Positions 62,233 through 64,000 of a DNA stretch of 64,000 nucleotides are shown piece after piece. Origin of the DNA: Candidatus Argoarchaeum ethanivorans (GTDB lineage: Archaea; Halobacteriota; Methanosarcinia; Methanosarcinales; EX4572-44); assembly GCA_004193545.1 (NCBI GenBank), contig RPGO01000004.1, positions 1 to 64,000 of the forward strand, in the 5' to 3' direction. The stretch's first letter is position 1; every line of letters begins with the position of its first letter. Under the pieces are notes generated by a model. It saw only the letters and a program-made list of their open reading frames with translations. It was not told where the DNA came from and ran no database searches. Both the position numbers and the translations under genes were made by a program.

Positions 62233-63915
62233 ATGAAGTTTAACCCAGAAGATTTTAAAAAAACGAAACATGCTGATTTTGATGTGCTGTGGGATAAAGG
62301 AAGAGAAATACTAACCAATCTCAACACAAACAGGAAGTATCCCCGCAGGAGCATTTCTTTTGGAAAGTTACACCCTGTTTTTGATACTATTTATCGTTTG
62401 AGAGAGTCATATCTCAGGCTTGGTTTTGATGAGGTGTTAAACCCGTTAATTGTGGATGAAAAAGAGGTTCACCGACAGTTTGGCTATGAATCTCTTGCTG
62501 TACTTGATCGGTGTTTTTATCTTGCCGGTTTACCGCGTCCTGATATTGGCATTTCAGACGAGCGGGTACTAAAAATTAAACAACTTCTTAATATTGACGA
62601 TAAACGTGTTGAGGAGATTCGCCAGATTCTTCATAGCTATAAAAAAGGTGAGGTTGAGGGGGATGATCTTGTGTCGGTGATTAGCCATCGGTTGGACGTT
62701 TTGGATTCATCAGTTGGCACGATGATTGAATTGGTGTTTCCGGAATTTAAGGAATTAAAGCCCGAACCTACGCGAAGGACGCTTCGGAGCCACATGACCT
62801 CGGCATGGTTTATCACTCTTAAAGAGCTGTGGGAATACACAAACCTGCCACTTCACCTGTTTTCTGTTGACCGCTGTTTTAGACGTGAGCAACAGGAAGA
62901 TGCTACACGGCTTATGGCGTATCATTCAGCATCCTGCGTGATAATGGATGAAGATGTTAATGTGGATGATGGAATGGCAGTTGCTGAAGGAATACTCTTA
63001 CAATTCGGTTTTGAGGACTTTAAATTCATTCCTGATGAAAAAAGAAGCAAATACTATATTCCTGATACTCAAATCGAGGTCTTTGCTTATCATCCCAAAC
63101 TTATCGGCTCAAACACCAAGTACTCGGACGGCTGGGTTGAGATTGCCACTTTTGGTATTTATTCACCGACAGCTCTTGCAGAGTACAGCATACCCTATCC
63201 TGTTATGAACCTCGGGCTTGGGGTTGAACGCCTTGCCATGATACTCCACAATGCAACTGATGTAAGAGCACTCTCATATCCCCAGTTTTTGCAATACCAG
63301 CCTGGATGGTACATAAGCGACCACGAGCTTGCAAAAATGATACGCATCCGAAGTGAACCAAAAACCAGAGCTGGGCTTCTAATACAACATGCAATTACCA
63401 GCACCTGCAAAATGCATAAAAACGAGCCAAGCCCGTGTGAATTTACTGCGTGGAAAGGAGAATTGTTTAATAGAAATATCACTGTAAACGTCATTGAACC
63501 AGAAGAGAAAACAAAGCTCTGCGGACCTGCAGCGATGAACACAATAGTAGTTGACGATGGAAACATCCTTGGAGTATCGCCTGCACAACTTCGTTGTGCA
63601 GAACCACACACTCCGGTTAACGATGGGAACATCCTTGGAGTATCACCCAGCAAAAACATAGAAGCTACTAAAAGGTGGGTTCATACAAATCTCAGCTACA
63701 TCGATGCATTTGCTGCAAAAGCCGCGAGTGAGATAGAAAACGAACTATGCAGCGGCAAAGATGAAACTGCATATCGGGTGCGCATCATAAAAACGCCAGC
63801 AGAAATAAACCTTGAGATACAGCCGGCAGCACAACGTTATATTACCAACCACAACAAAAAAATCGATATACGTGGACCAGTGTTCACTACCGTGCAGATG
63901 AAAATTGATTATTGA
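62233..63915 (+). CDS. sepS: O-phosphoseryl-tRNA(Cys) synthetase, with an in-frame palindrome and 22-codon insertion
   Basis: RRTLRSHMTSAWFITLKEL, LFSVDRCFRREQQEDATRLMAYHSASCV, PVMNLGLGVERLAMI. Confidence 0.92.
   Translation: MKFNPEDFKKTKHADFDVLWDKGREILTNLNTNRKYPRRSISFGKLHPVFDTIYRLRESYLRLGFDEVLNPLIVDEKEVHRQFGYESLAVLDRCFYLAGLPRPDIGISDERVLKIKQLLNIDDKRVEEIRQILHSYKKGEVEGDDLVSVISHRLDVLDSSVGTMIELVFPEFKELKPEPTRRTLRSHMTSAWFITLKELWEYTNLPLHLFSVDRCFRREQQEDATRLMAYHSASCVIMDEDVNVDDGMAVAEGILLQFGFEDFKFIPDEKRSKYYIPDTQIEVFAYHPKLIGSNTKYSDGWVEIATFGIYSPTALAEYSIPYPVMNLGLGVERLAMILHNATDVRALSYPQFLQYQPGWYISDHELAKMIRIRSEPKTRAGLLIQHAITSTCKMHKNEPSPCEFTAWKGELFNRNITVNVIEPEEKTKLCGPAAMNTIVVDDGNILGVSPAQLRCAEPHTPVNDGNILGVSPSKNIEATKRWVHTNLSYIDAFAAKAASEIENELCSGKDETAYRVRIIKTPAEINLEIQPAAQRYITNHNKKIDIRGPVFTTVQMKIDY
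63581..63601. repeat. Short palindrome inside sepS
   Basis: CTGCACAACTTCGTTGTGCAG within the codons for AQLRCAE. Confidence 0.95.
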
Positions 63916-63936
63916 TAAACTGAAATGGTGAAACTT

Positions 63937-64000
63937 ATGCACATCGTCTTTGCAACAGGAAATAAACACAAAGTAGAGGAAGCACAACACATCCTTCTAA
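63937..64000 (+). CDS. XTP/dITP diphosphatase (RdgB/HAM1 family), 5' end only
   Basis: MHIVFATGNKHKVEEAQHILL, cut by the window edge. Confidence 0.75.
   Translation, partial: MHIVFATGNKHKVEEAQHILL

Overview
This 64-kb window appears to come from a methanogen/ANME-lineage euryarchaeon. Lineage markers are methanogenesis marker proteins 3 and 11, SepS, archaeal/eukaryote-type ribosomal proteins and eIF2-alpha, NreA, SecDF and gyrAB. Most of the window is housekeeping: bioDF, a P-type ATPase, a UbiB-like kinase, translation operons, PurP, SPFH/NfeD, AOR, UbiD, gyrase, SecDF, SepS. The accessory content is the interesting part. (1) 13.9-18.0 kb resembles an integron cassette array: four ~82-88 bp attC-like sites with divergent stems but a shared architecture separate small same-strand cassettes (HicBA, MNT/HEPN, membrane proteins), next to a decayed tyrosine integrase fragment. 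(2) A family of ~17-22 nt perfect palindromes is dispersed through the window, repeatedly lies at gene 3' ends, and is translated in frame in sepS, a dockerin-like surface protein and nreA. (3) 51.5-54.8 kb encodes an HD / possible REase-like / NACHT / pentapeptide protein. (4) 5.5-7.5 kb holds an AAA15 ATPase plus a putative PD-(D/E)XK protein. (5) There are several rearrangements: a frame-breaking tandem duplication in a PAS-STAS gene with almost only synonymous divergence, a displaced L44e/deoxyhypusine synthase duplication, an IS630 copy with an inverted core, and a large foldback at nreA. Some of these could be assembly or strain-mixing artefacts, and I mark them as such. All calls come from reading the sequence and the supplied translations. 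No searches were run.
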